64,000 bases of DNA. Source: Cornus controversa (lineage: Eukaryota > Streptophyta > Magnoliopsida > Cornales > Cornaceae). Where the stretch lies: the NCBI GenBank assembly GCA_026545225.1, contig CM048846.1, forward strand, positions 82,663,270-82,727,269, read 5' to 3'. Shown in pieces: positions 31,230-58,192 of the stretch (position 1 is the first letter of the stretch; each line of letters starts with the position of its first letter). A model generated the notes under the pieces. The model did no database searches. It saw nothing but the letters and a program-made list of their open reading frames with translations, and was not told the DNA's origin. Made by a program: the position numbers and the translations under genes.

Positions 31230-32460
31230 ACATAATACAATATGCCACTTTTATACATATAAGCATGTAAAATATAATACAGATACATCTACATGTCAGA
31301 TCTAAAACATAAAGCGTATATAAGTATGTAAATAACATTACAAATACATATACATATCAGATCTAATACATATAACATAACATATAATAATCATATGTAC
31401 ATTAATATCGATACGAGTACATATCAGATCTCATATAGATAACATATATAATCACATGTTCAATATTACAGATACATATACATATTAGATCTAATATATA
31501 TAACATATATAACAATATGTATAATTTTACAGATACAAAAAATATAAGATCTAATATATATAACATTATAATCATAAGTACAATATTACAGATATATATA
31601 CATATCAAATCTAATACAAATACATATATAAACATATGAATAATATTATAACTTTAGATCTATAACAGAACTAATACGTATAACATATATAACATAAGAA
31701 TAATATTATAACTTCAGATCTATAACAGATCTAATACGTATAACATAAGAACAATATTATAACTTCATATCAATAACAAATCTAATACGTATAACATAAG
31801 AACAATATCATAACTTTAGATTTATAACAGATCTAATACGTATAACATAAGAATAATATCATAACTTTAGATTTATAACAGATCTAATATGTATAACATA
31901 AGAACAATATCATAACTTTAGATTTATAACAGATCTAATACGTATAAGCATATATAAATATAAAAATAACATTATAACTTCAGATTTATAACAGATATAA
32001 TACGTATAACATATATAAACATAAGAATAACATTATAACTTCAGATCTATAACAGATCTACTACGTATAATATATACTCCCTCTGTCCCATAATTTTAGT
32101 CCACTATTCCTTTTTGGAATGTCCCAAAATACATGTCTATTTTTTAAAATAGATGTACTATATTTATATGATTCCTAAACTACCCTTTTCAAACTCCATT
32201 ATCCTAAAAGTTGACCCCATCATATAATAATAATATTAACTTTTAAACAATGACTAATATGTAAATTCATTCATTACCACAATAAAAAATGGGTCCCACT
32301 ATAAAAGTTGGATTCTCCAAATATCCCAAGAATTATGAAACGGAGGTAATATAACATAGAATAATATGATAACTTCAGATCTATAACAGATCTAATACGT
32401 ATAACATATATAAACATAAGAACAACTTTTATAATTTCAGATCTATAACAGATCTAATAT
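31230..32460. repeat. Degenerate minisatellite array, unit about 60 bp
   Basis: Repeated phrases such as CAGATCTATAACAGATCTAA, TACGTATAACATA and AATATTATAACTTCAGAT recur many times with drift, spaced roughly 50-70 bases, interrupted by the MITE at 32077-32346. Identity is higher in the right half, suggesting more recent expansion there. Repeats are contiguous and without spacers. Confidence 0.85.
32077..32346. mobile_element. Stowaway MITE, 270 bp
   Basis: Left end CTCCCTCTGTCCCATAATTT and right end, in reverse complement, CCTCCGTTTCATAATTCTTG match the Stowaway consensus CTCCCTCCGTCCC. The TA duplication is present on both sides (32075-32076, 32347-32348). It is a non-autonomous Tc1/Mariner derivative inserted into the minisatellite. 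Confidence 0.92.
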
Positions 32461-33811
32461 ATATATATGTGTGTGTGTGTGTGAATAATGGTGTATATAT
32501 ATAATACATTGGATTATCTAAACATAGGTACATAATTCATAACAGAGGTGATACGTAGACGAGTTCAAAAGGGAAGAGAAGAGGAAGAACTTGCCTTAGA
32601 AAGTAGATTTTGGATTCTGGTTTATGCCTTTACTTTCCCTCTCCTTCTCCCTCTCTATACTAACTTCTGTATATTGCAGAACTAGAGTTTTTCTCACTAA
32701 GATGTACATATATAGTGAGTGAGAGAAACCCTAAACTCAAAATGTACATATATAAGATGTACATGTTATTGGGTCACCCAAAGCCTAAACTCAAAATAAG
32801 TACCTAGAGCCCAATTCAGAAAATAAGCCTAAAATACATAAGTGAAGTATATATGGCTCAACACGTAAATAGAATAAATCCATTGCCCCAAAGTCCAACT
32901 TAGAAATAGGCCCATAATATATAATTGAAATATACATATGGCCTAACATATAAATAGAACAAATTCATTACCCCAAAGTCTATAATGAAGACATTAGGTC
33001 AAAACATAGCTGTTGTAAATAAAATAATCAATCCAACATTTATTAAAATAACGGGGTATTACAAAGTATTTTTGAAATCTTTTTACCCATTATTATCCAG
33101 AAAGCTTAGAGAGAACTGTACATCAAGACCTCTTCACCCACACTCCTATCTTAAGGAGAGATATTTGCTTATTTAGTGATATACCTCATTTCACATCTTT
33201 CAATCACTAGTATCTCATTCATTTTAGAGTTAAACTTTCATCACTTGTTATATCTATCATTACAGAAAGAGAGTTTTGAGTTGTGTTGAATATCTTTGAT
33301 TCTCATAGAAGATATTTGTTGTATTGATCTAGTACATCCTGTAGGAATTTTGTAAAAGGCTTGTGAACCTTTGAAGACCAAGTCGTGGGCTTGGAAAGGA
33401 AGTCTTGGTGAGGTGAATCACTGAACAGAAAGTCCAAGTGGTATGCTTCGTAGTTGTAAAGTTTTGTTCTCACTTGGTTGTAGAGAACTGAATAGTGGAG
33501 AGCTCGTGAAATCTTGAGGGATGAAATCTCTCAAGTTGTGGACGTAGGGAAGAGGGCCCAAACCACAGAAAAACCATCATGTTATGTTTGCATTTCTCTA
33601 TCCTTGTCTCTTTACTTTGTGCATGCTTGCATATTTGCTGTTACATTAATTGCATACTCTGTTTGCTCACTATTAGCACTTCAAGCCTTAAAGATAAGAT
33701 AGTTATCACACTGTTAGCACTCTTTGTGTTTGGAGAAAAGTGCAAACCAATCATAACTTGCCAAAAGACTTAATTTACCCCCTCTTGAGTCATTGTCTAG
33801 GCAACAAAATT

Positions 33812-34331
33812 GTTTAATGATTTTTATAATGGTTAATTTTTTTTTATTGAGAATGATAATTGATTTCTCCATTCACGAATGTTTCTAATGCATATTTACA
33901 TATATGTTCTTTTCCTTCTTTATATTTATATTTTAGGATTCCTCCCCATCATTTATCAAAAACGTCTATTTCTATTATCATTAATTCATCTCTTCTGGTA
34001 ATTTTAACTTTGGTAGGTTTTTTAGTTTATCCTTTATACATCTTACCATATTTGCATCATTTTCATCAAAACCCCATTTCTACCATTTTTTTGAATTTAT
34101 TCTGTGATGGTGCTCTTATTTTTGCCAAATCTTGTATATAATCACTAGCATAATTTAAACATCCTAGAAAAGATTGCAATTATTTTTTATTTATAATTTT
34201 ATCAAGGAAGTCTTCTAACTTCTCTAATATGTGAGGTTGTAAAATCACATCTCCTTTATTTATAGTTATTCCTAAAAATTTATTTATTCTTTCAATGTTT
34301 ATCTTCTTTTCGCATATAATTATTCCATGAT
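33812..34331 (-). mobile_element. Endogenous pararetrovirus fossil, RT/RNase H connection part
   Basis: Minus-strand sequence between the copia solo LTR and the Ty3-type element. It shows RT-C-terminal and connection features of the type seen in caulimovirids (for example, a stretch resembling ITINKGDVILQPHILEKLE). Its right end is the exact insertion site (ATGAT) of the Ty3-type element. Broken and old. Confidence 0.6.
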
Positions 34332-34751
34332 TGTAAAGGCTAAATTATTACCCAGTCCAATGGGCTGAACTGACGTAGAAAATGGACCAGGCCCACGTCG
34401 GCTTGAGCCCATGTATCAGCAGAAAGCCCAAACGGGCTGGGTCATTAATTATCAAGGGCCCAATCACCCTTCCCTAAGGCTGAAAAGCCCAAATCAAAAG
34501 CAAACTTATAACTCAAAAAGAAATCCAAATTCCTTAAGAGAAAAGTTAGCCATCAACAAGGAAATTCAAATCCTAAAAGGATTCAAATTTCTACTTGTAT
34601 AAATATCCATGAAATTATCAATGAAAAGGATCCTCGAATCCAACTCTAGTAATATCTCTTCTCTCTTTCTGAAAGTATTATGTTCATCATTCTTGGGTGT
34701 GTGCATTGAGTTGTTTGACAATTATTAGTTGAGTAATTTTCTAAACCTACA
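34332..34751 (+). repeat. 5' LTR of the Ty3-type element
   Basis: Begins TGTAAAGGCTAAATTATTAC and ends TCTAAACCTACA. Contains TATAAATATCC, a possible TATA box. Homologous over its full length to 38134-38553. Confidence 0.9.
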
Positions 34752-36165
34752 CTTTGGGGTCGTCTGTGGGAAACAATTAGTCATTTTTTCAAACAAAAGA
34801 AGCTGATAGCCATGGTGGATACGAGGAGAAATACCTATGATGCGGCAGAGTTGGGTTGACCCCCCAAAAATCAGAGGAGGGATCCACCCATACACCCAAA
34901 ATCTCGGGATCCGCTAACACGCCCTAGTGTTCAGTAGTTAATCCAATAGAATAATGCTCTGCGCCAACATATCGCAGATCTTCAGGACAGGGTGGAACTA
35001 GCCGAAAGCGCAAGAAACCCCCGACGATGACAGAACGAAGGGGCTGGCTCGAGCAACCACTTGCTGAGCGCCTCACATCACAATCGAGCCGATAGCAGAC
35101 AACATCATCCTGACCGGCCCAGTGAGGGTCAAGTCGATCCCCCACAGCCCTTCCCGGAATGGAGAATCTAGATCTAGTGAGAAATCGACGTGTTGAAGGG
35201 TGACAGATCAGGCTATTAAGCCAATCGATCACTCGCCACCACCCGGCTGACCGAATCTCCCTTCACCAAAAATATAATTAGAACTGAAAGACTGAGGAGG
35301 CTTTCTCTACCAACGTTCGCTACATTCGATGAGAAGACGGACCTAGTAGAACATATTTATTAGTACCAACAAAAGATGACACTGGATGTCGAGAATGACA
35401 CGCTTGTGTGCAAAATCTTCTTATCTAGCCTGTTTGGGCCGACACTGTTGTGGGTTCAAGCAACAACCACCCCCTTCAATACCAAACTTCGATAAACTTT
35501 GCGATCTGTTTGTAGCCCAATATGCGAGAAATCAAGAATGCAAAAGGACGATCTCCTCACTGTTCTTTATGAGACAGGCCAAAGGGGAGATGTTGAAATC
35601 TTTCCTAACCTGTTTTAACTTGGAAATGTCCATGATAGACTACTGCGATCAAACAGCAGTAGTTGAAACTTTCAAGATAGCAGTTTTTCTGAAAAGTTGT
35701 ATTATTCAAAAAGAAGAAAGAAATGTTCATTACAAAAAGAGGCACAAGTGTGCCCTTGAAATAAAAAGCTCTCTCTGAGCATTATAGAAAAAAAGAGTCA
35801 ACCCTGAAGAGATGCCCCGTCTTCCTTATTGAATTCCTGATCAAAGGAATCCGTTATCAAAGTGCCCTGCTTGGCCGGGGGCACCACTTCTACAGGAGAT
35901 TGATCATTGGAGATGGGGGCATCAGGGATAACAGCCAAAGCGGTAGAAGGAGCGACTGGAGGAATAACGATAGAACAAGAAGCAAAACTTGAGCTTTTTA
36001 GAAAATCCGCAAACCTGCATTCGGCCTCACTAGAAGGGAGAATGTTGTAGACCCCAAATGAGTCGATAGCTTGATCAACATCAAACTCATATGGGTCAGC
36101 ATAATCTCGTTCGGCTTCAGGCTTCTGTCCTTGCTCAAAGCCATAGTGGAAGTCATCAGCAAGCT

Positions 36166-37476
36166 TTAAGGCTGGGATTTACAGGAACCTCTGATGCATC
36201 TCAAGGCCCCTAGTCTTGCAAACTTGAAGCATGCCTCAAGCCTAACAGTTTTTTCCTCAGCTTCCAGCGCCTTCCTCTGAAAATAACCAAGCATTTTCTG
36301 CTTTTCAGCAAGAGACTTGGTCAGGGATTTCACCTTCCCCTCAAGACTTTCAGCATTTCGTTCGTTCAGACGTTCGACCTCTAGAGCCTTACAGAAGGAA
36401 AGAGTTATATATGCACAATAGAAAACAGATTGAGTTAAAAGCAAATACATTAGAAAAAATGAAAGAAAGGAAGGATTAGATGAAACAAACCTCCATGGCA
36501 TGAAGAGGCGCATTAGCAAAAAACTAATCTCTGTTAACTCCTTACCAGTGGAGCTCATCCTTGGGAGGCTAGATCCCATGAGTAAGAGCCCCCATCATTT
36601 TCGCGATCAAGGGCAGCACAGTCTCCTATCGTCAGAGAAGACCCATCAAACTTCTTTAAGTCCGGGATCCATGGGTTAGAAAAGTTAACGAATGGCTCAT
36701 CAGTCATATCACTGGCAAAGCCAGGCAAGGCCTGGGTAAAAGAACCCTGGCCCTTCATGGCGCTCGCCATTAGCTACTGGCGCTTAGGAGCCATAACAGC
36801 ACCAAAAGACACCTTCTTCTGAGGAGAAGAAGGAATAACAGTTTTGCTTTTATGCCCCTTAACAACTTTTGCCTTGGCAGAACCAGAACTACCCTTCCTG
36901 GTCTTAGACTCTGGAAGGTCCATCTCTGCTGGATAAAGATGGCAAGAGTCAACATGTGCAACACCGGCGTTAACTCGAAGTTACCCACTAAACACGTATT
37001 TGATTTCTAAAGGACGAAGACTTCACACCTTCTCCTGTAGATAAGCAATCCGTTCGTCTGTATGACAAAGAAAAAGCACATCAGAATTACATAATGCGTG
37101 AATTCTTAGCAAAAAGAAAAATAAATATTGAAGACTTGCTAGAAAGGGAAAACTGAGGAATCATAGCTTGGTCAAAAACACTAGGAATGGGAAATTTTTG
37201 GGCCACTCTAACGTTCCAAGACCCCTTCAAAAGAACTAATTTCTCATTCCACAACTTATCAGAAGTGGGAAGGCCATAGCATAACCTCCTGTCCCTACTA
37301 CTAGGGAATAGGTGGTAACGATTATCTTCTGATCTGACCCTATGAAGAGAGTAACAGAACAGAAGATCGTTCAGGTTCAGGTTAAGTTTGTGGAGGCGAT
37401 TCAAAGAGAGCATACAGGAAATAATTATGAAAAAATTAGTATTCAACTGGAGCAGCACAAGCTTCAGCTTACACAA
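36166..37476 (-). other. Antisense frames inside the Ty3-type element
   Basis: Minus-strand frames contain RYHLFPSSRDRRLCYG, LPTSDKLWNEKLVLLKGSW and FPIPSVFDQ, resembling the putative gypsy-type transposase family (Transposase_28) seen in or near plant Ty3 elements. A coiled, Lys/Glu-rich part (about 36180-36400) and a low-complexity Ser/Leu part follow. Antisense genes are known in Tat-lineage elements. Part of a broken element; not a host gene. Confidence 0.5.
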
Positions 37477-38133
37477 AGCAAGACTAAAAAGAGAAGGAAA
37501 AGGAAATCTAAAAGCCTTTAGATGGAAAACAGAGAAAATGACCTCTCCATCCTTGACCCCTTCCCCAGTACTGTAATCAAAATCCAGAGATAACCCTCAA
37601 TGGTAACCTCCTTGGGGATCTTGTAGTCTTTCCTAACCTTATCAAGGTCAACTAGCGGCCTTGTCACCGGAGCGGCGAACACCCTTGGTCGGATGTGACC
37701 ACATCTCTAGGCACTTCAACAGGAGGGACAGTCCCCGCAACAAGTTGAGAGGAACTAGACATGACAACTTCTTGGGTATCAGAAAAGGTACAATTGCTAT
37801 CATTGGAAGATATTTTTTAGAAGAAAAAAAAGAGATGAAAGCGAACTGACAAGAAACTAACCTGAAGAGACAAATCGACACCAAGAAAGTCAAGGAAGAT
37901 GAGTCTGAAAAGCAAATCAAGTAATCGCGGAAGATATGTGGCTGGAAAATGATAAGAATGATCACAAAATACAAACAAGGAAGCCTGAAGAAAGAAACTT
38001 GTGTGCTCTGCGTCGTCGCTAGCAGTCAGCATTAAATGACGATCCTCGATGCAAACAAAGAAATCATGATAAAGCCCAATCAAATTCCCTCCATTATGTT
38101 AGTCTTCATAACTGAAGGGAATTGGGGACAATG

Positions 38134-38553
38134 TGTAGGGGCTAAATTATCACCCAGTCTAATGGGCTGAACTGATGAAAAAAATGGACCAGACCCACGT
38201 CGGCTTGAGCCTATGTATCAGCAGAAAGTCCAAACGGGCTGGGTCGTTAATTATCAAGGGCCCAGTCGCCCTTCCCCAAGGCTAAAAAATCCAAATTAAA
38301 AGCAGACTTATAACTCAAAAAGGAATTCAAATTCCTTAAGTGAAAAGTTAGCTATCAACAAGGAAATTCAAGTCCTAAAAGGACTTGAATTCTCGCTTGT
38401 ATAAATATCCATGAAATTATCAATGAAAAGGATCCTCGAATCCACCTCTAGCAATATCTCTTCTCTCTTTCTGAAAGTATTATGTTAATCATTCTTGGGT
38501 GTGTGCATTGAGTTGTTTGGCAATTATCAGTTGAATAATATTCTGTACCTACA
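38134..38553 (+). repeat. 3' LTR of the Ty3-type element
   Basis: Begins TGTAGGGGCTAAATTATCAC and ends TCTGTACCTACA, the same length as the left LTR. It is followed by the ATGAT target duplication and then by viral fossil sequence. Confidence 0.9.
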
Positions 38554-38558
38554 ATGAT

Positions 38559-39600
38559 CTTTTATTTCCTTAATTATAACTAATAAATGTTTTTATGTAT
38601 TTTTTTTTTTTTACTAAAGAGTAATATATCATCTATATATACTACGCAGTATTTATTATGTTTCCTAAATATATTATCCATTATCTTCTGAAATATTGGT
38701 GGTGCATTTTTTAATCCAAAGGATATGATTAGCCATTCATATTGCCCCTGTGTATTTTTTATTTTCTGAATACATTTCTATTTGCCAACATTACTTTTAG
38801 CACATCAAACTTGCAAAATATTCTATCTTCTTGTATTTTATTTATAAGTTCTTTATTGGGTATGTAATACCCATCCAATTCGGTGTTATAATTTAGTACC
38901 ATTCTTGTTTTGGTTCTCTTGATTTCTGCATGGTTTCTAACCATAAAAGTAGGATTGATATGAAATCTAGTGTTTTCTCTAATTAAAATTTTCTCCAATA
39001 ACACTTCTATTTGTTTTTTGAACTCCTGTCTATCCTCTAAATTATCTTTCATAGGTGGAATTCTTATAACTAACATTTTATCCATCATGTCTAATTTACA
39101 TACAACTTTATCTTTTTACCATAATTTTAATAGATCTTTACTAATCTTTTCTTTGAGTTTATTCTTAACTTCTTGTTGGTTTAATAAACTTATGCATGTT
39201 GGTACTTGTTTAGATATATATGTATTCACCATTATTCTTTGTGACATGCTGAAAAACTTGTTTCATATCAATATCTTATGTTGTGTTATTTTATTATGCT
39301 TTTGTTTAGTAATTATAATACCATTTAAATATTGTATAAAAGGATTATAGAGTATAAGAAAATTATTTCCTAACACCAAGCCTGGTCTATTATATTGTCT
39401 CTAAGGTTTTTAAACCTATCGTCTACTAATACTGCTATTATTCACACATCTACTCCTTTTTTGAATAAAGAATTAATTTCTAATTGTATTAAACTGAAAT
39501 ACGCATATTCATATTTATTTCTTTGCATTGATATTTTATCCTCTATTATTGGTATAGGTATAGCAATTTATACAAATTAGTTTTACTCTAATTGTAATTC
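38559..39600 (-). mobile_element. Endogenous pararetrovirus fossil, protease and reverse transcriptase part
   Basis: Minus-strand translation shows a caulimovirid reverse transcriptase: INPTFMVRNHAEIKRTKTRM, GYYIPNKELINKIQ, FGLKNAPPIFQKIMDNIFR and the YIDD catalytic box in VVYIDDILLF. Higher coordinates (39300-39580) look like the retroviral-type protease region that precedes RT in these viruses. Broken, with multiple breaks. Caulimoviridae, perhaps florendovirus- or petuvirus-like. The Ty3-type element at 34332-38553 inserted into it. Confidence 0.85.
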
Positions 39601-39773
39601 CAGATGATTGATAGGCCACATTAAGAATTTACACAAAGAAATAACACGAATTTATTAAATTTCATACACAGAATTATAATTATTTCGACAAGTTCAATCC
39701 ATACACAAATCACTAATTCAGTTACAATTTATTTAATTTCTTCTTTTTATTTGTAATAAATGTGTTACTAAAT

Positions 39774-40085
39774 ATTAGTTTACGTTTATGAGAACCCTTT
39801 TTAGTTCAAAAATTTAGAAAACCTCATTTTTTGTCGAAGTTATATTTTAGCAATTTGTTAGATAAATACATGACAAATATAAATACCAAAATATTGATTG
39901 GTAATATTCCTATTGAATATAGTGGTAGGTTTTTGTATTTTGATATGATACATGAAATTACACGCATAAAATTACAGATAAATTTAAATAAGAAGAAGAG
40001 AAAAAAAAGAGTTACATACTACATACATCATACATATCACATATGTGCAAAAAGAAAAGTTTTAACAAGAAGAAGAAAAAAATAA
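39774..40085 (+). other. Plus-strand Lys-rich open frame of unknown origin next to the viral fossil
   Basis: An open frame of roughly 100 codons (first Met at 39831) reads IGNIPIEYSGRFLYFDMIHE and ends in a Lys/Arg-rich tail, VTYYIHHTYHICAKRKVLTRRRKK read in shorter parts. The composition is less random than neighbouring AT-rich frames. It lies on the strand opposite the viral RT. It may be an inverted piece of a related viral fossil; I cannot name a domain. Confidence 0.25.
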
Positions 40086-40539
40086 AAGAAAAATGAGAGA
40101 ACTTTGAAGGAAAAAAATAGTGTTTGATTAAACAAATATATTTTTTTCTAAGGAAATTATAGGAATTTAAAGAGTAAAATAGTTGAAGACAAATTTAGTA
40201 ATAATTTTAGAATTAAAAATTCTAGGGGGGAGGGGGGGCAATATTTATATATGTAAAAGAATAAAAAAATAATATATATCATAGTGCGCTGCAGGAGGCA
40301 TGTGACGTTGAGCATATACGGACTCAAAATCAATAAACTAGTGCCTCACTTGATAATCGTTTGACGTTTATTGTTTATATAAACAAATTTGAATAAAAAA
40401 CATATTTATTAATAATTGTTTTGTTTATAAACAACTAATTTATTAACCATATTGAAAACACATGAGTCATGTAACACTGCTACAAATACTCATGCAACAC
40501 ATTTATTATTAAAAATGCAACACTCAAACAACATGTTAT

Positions 40540-41090
40540 TTAGTATCCCTGTGCTAGTCTTTTTATACAAGTTTGGATACAAGGGCAACCTCATTATTAT
40601 GTATATAATGATTTATCAAAAAAAATTATTATGTATATAATGGCAAGAGTTATATCTGTATCTACTATCTAGTGTAGTATCCCTGTGCTAGTCTTTTTAA
40701 ATTTCAAAAAATACAATAACAATTAAAAAAAAATGTTCAACCGGATATTATTACGTGTGAACTACGTTCGATTTAATCTAATGATATCTTTTCACCTTAC
40801 AAAATAAAAAGTTGAGCGTAAAAATATATCACATCAGTAAAATCTTAGTTGGAATAAAAAAAAATACTTTTTAAACTGAAAAGAGACATTGAAGTACAAT
40901 AGCAAAAAAAAATGTTTAACCGAATATTATAACGTGTGAATTGCGCTTGGTTTAATTGAGCGATATTTTTTCACCGTACAAAATAAAAAGTTGAGAGTTC
41001 AAATCTTTCGTAAAAATATATCATATGAGTGATATCTTTGTTAGGATAAAAAAAAAAAATACTTTTTAAACTGAAAAGAGCCGAGCTCTC
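40540..41090. repeat. Diverged tandem duplications upstream of RABH1B
   Basis: A 27-base phrase containing GTATCCCTGTGCTAGTCTTT occurs near 40540 and 40675. A longer unit of about 180 bp starts near 40738 (CAACCGGATATTATTACGTG) and again near 40916 (AACCGAATATTATAACGTG), both ending TACTTTTTAAACTGAAAAGAG. No gene is supported between 40100 and 41340. Confidence 0.7.
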
Positions 41091-41486
41091 ATCAATTGTA
41101 TGATTTGTATAACACAACTCGAAAAAAAGAAAAAAGAAAAAAATTGTGTTATAGACCAATTTAGAAACAAATGATACAAATAGAAGAAGTCAATTTTATG
41201 TCAAAATGAAACGAAGAAAAATCCAATTGAAAACTCGAAACAACTTTAACCCGTTCCCAGTTTTTTACCCAACCCGCTCCAATTGAAAAAGAAAAAGGAA
41301 AAAAATAAAATATAAATAAAGTGAATTTTTTTTTACTCGAATAAATTAAAGTATTAAGTGACGAGTACTGACGAGACAGTAGAAGTCTCTTTTTTTCTCT
41401 CTCTCTCCCCTCAGATCATCGGAGGTTCGAACACAAACCAAAACTGAGGTTTGAGTTCGTAACTTCCATTCAATCGTTTCAGTTGA

Positions 41487-57158
<15,672 letters not shown>

Positions 57159-58190
57159 TTTGTTTGATCTGTTTTTTCTGATATGGGTTTACTGTATATC
57201 TTGCATATCAACTGAATTTATGGAAATGGATTGATTTATCTCTCTAAAACTCTTTTTCTCTGTCTACAATTGTGCAAATCAGAAGGTGAATTCCACATAA
57301 ATTGATAGGAAATTATATGCTGTATTATGAAACCAGAAACCCATTTTCGTAAAGATGTTGCTTATGCATTAATTGTTTGTTTCAATGCTATGTGGTATTA
57401 CATTTGTCTTGATTACAGTAATTTAGTGGAATTTTCTTCTATCAATATGTGATTTGGTTAGAAATCTGTCATTTGCTATGAAGATTTGTTCCGGTGCTTC
57501 TACTTCCAAACGAATATGCAAGTCTTACAATATTCATTATTCACCTTCTGAATGTATATTTTGGAGAGAGAGAAAAGAGGGACTTTCAGAGATTGGTTTG
57601 GAGAGAGGGCCATTGATTTCAGAGAAAGAGATGGAGAATGTGGGGATGGTGAGTTATCCGATCAATGAAAATGTCTTATTTTAAGCCCAATACTTAACTA
57701 CTCACTGGTGTGAGTAGGTGTCTTGCTGATCAATGATATGGTTCAAGCACATGTAAACATATATTCTTTTATTATAAAATATATGAAAAAATAAGTAGAA
57801 TGATCTCCTTCATTCGGGTAAAGCAGCAGACATTGTCTTTGTTTTACTTCTTGCTCTTTCATCCCTTCGTCTTCTCTATGCTTTTTTTTTTCTTTTTTCT
57901 CTCTCTTGCATTTTGAAAGGTTGTGAGTGATTGGGTTCAAGCGAGACTTGCGGTGGAGGTGTTCTTTTATTGTTTTGTTTTACACATTTAGGGTTTTTCT
58001 TTTTCTGTAAAGAAACTGATGAGTTTTACAAATGATTGCACTTTGAAAAGTTTTGAGTGATTGGGTTCAACTAGGACTTTTTGTGGAGTTGTTTTAGTGT
58101 GCCCGGCGCATGACCCTCCGTGCACTGCATGCGCAGTGGGCTCTATTGTTTGTGTAGCACTAATGTGTCTGGTGTATGGTGCGCTGGATG
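57159..58190. other. H3 3' region and spacer
   Basis: Begins with the H3 3' UTR. Short open frames (for example 57454-57684) have no recognisable family. No gene supported. Confidence 0.55.
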
Positions 58191-58192
58191 CA

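Larger units (their letters stand above)
30377..33063. mobile_element. Solo LTR-like element nested in the copia LTR, 2.7 kb
   Basis: Bounded by TGTGACACCTCC and GGGGTATTACA, the TG...CA pattern of a common plant LTR class. Flanking 5-mers AAATA and AAGTA differ at one base, consistent with an aged duplication. No internal genes are visible. Much of 31230-32460 is a degenerate tandem array, and a Stowaway MITE sits inside the array. Broken or solo, and old. Confidence 0.6.
29443..33806 (+). mobile_element. Ty1/copia solo LTR (SIRE-like), about 1.7 kb net, with nested insert
   Basis: Starts TGTTGACCCGAAGTTGATTC and ends TTGTCTAGGCAACA, with a perfect 5-bp target duplication AAATT at 29438-29442 and 33807-33811. 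The phrases TTTTGATGATAACAAC near the start and TTTACCCCCTCTTGAG near the end are typical of SIRE/Maximus-type copia LTRs. There are no internal genes, so it is a solo LTR left by recombination. Another element (30377-33063) is inserted in it. Confidence 0.8.
34332..38553 (+). mobile_element. Ty3/gypsy-type LTR retrotransposon, 4.2 kb, lacking recognisable pol
   Basis: Two 420-bp LTRs (34332-34751 and 38134-38553), both TG...CA, and a perfect 5-bp target duplication ATGAT (34327-34331, 38554-38558) define the element. TTTGGGGTCGTCTGTGGGAA after the left LTR resembles the usual gypsy primer-binding region, and a purine-rich GAAGGGAATTGGGGACA precedes the right LTR. A gag-like region lies at about 35230-35780 (motifs FVAQYARNQECKRTISSLFF). 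No polymerase is recognisable. Antisense frames at 36166-37476 resemble the putative gypsy-type transposase domain (Transposase_28). By eye the LTRs differ at about 35-40 of 420 positions, so it is an old insertion. Broken; a LARD-like or Tat-lineage derivative is likely. Confidence 0.85.

Noticed and set aside
31230-32460. Possible CRISPR-like array because of regularly repeated phrases
   Set aside because: Repeats are contiguous and drifting, without unique spacers, inside a plant LTR-like element; a minisatellite explains it.
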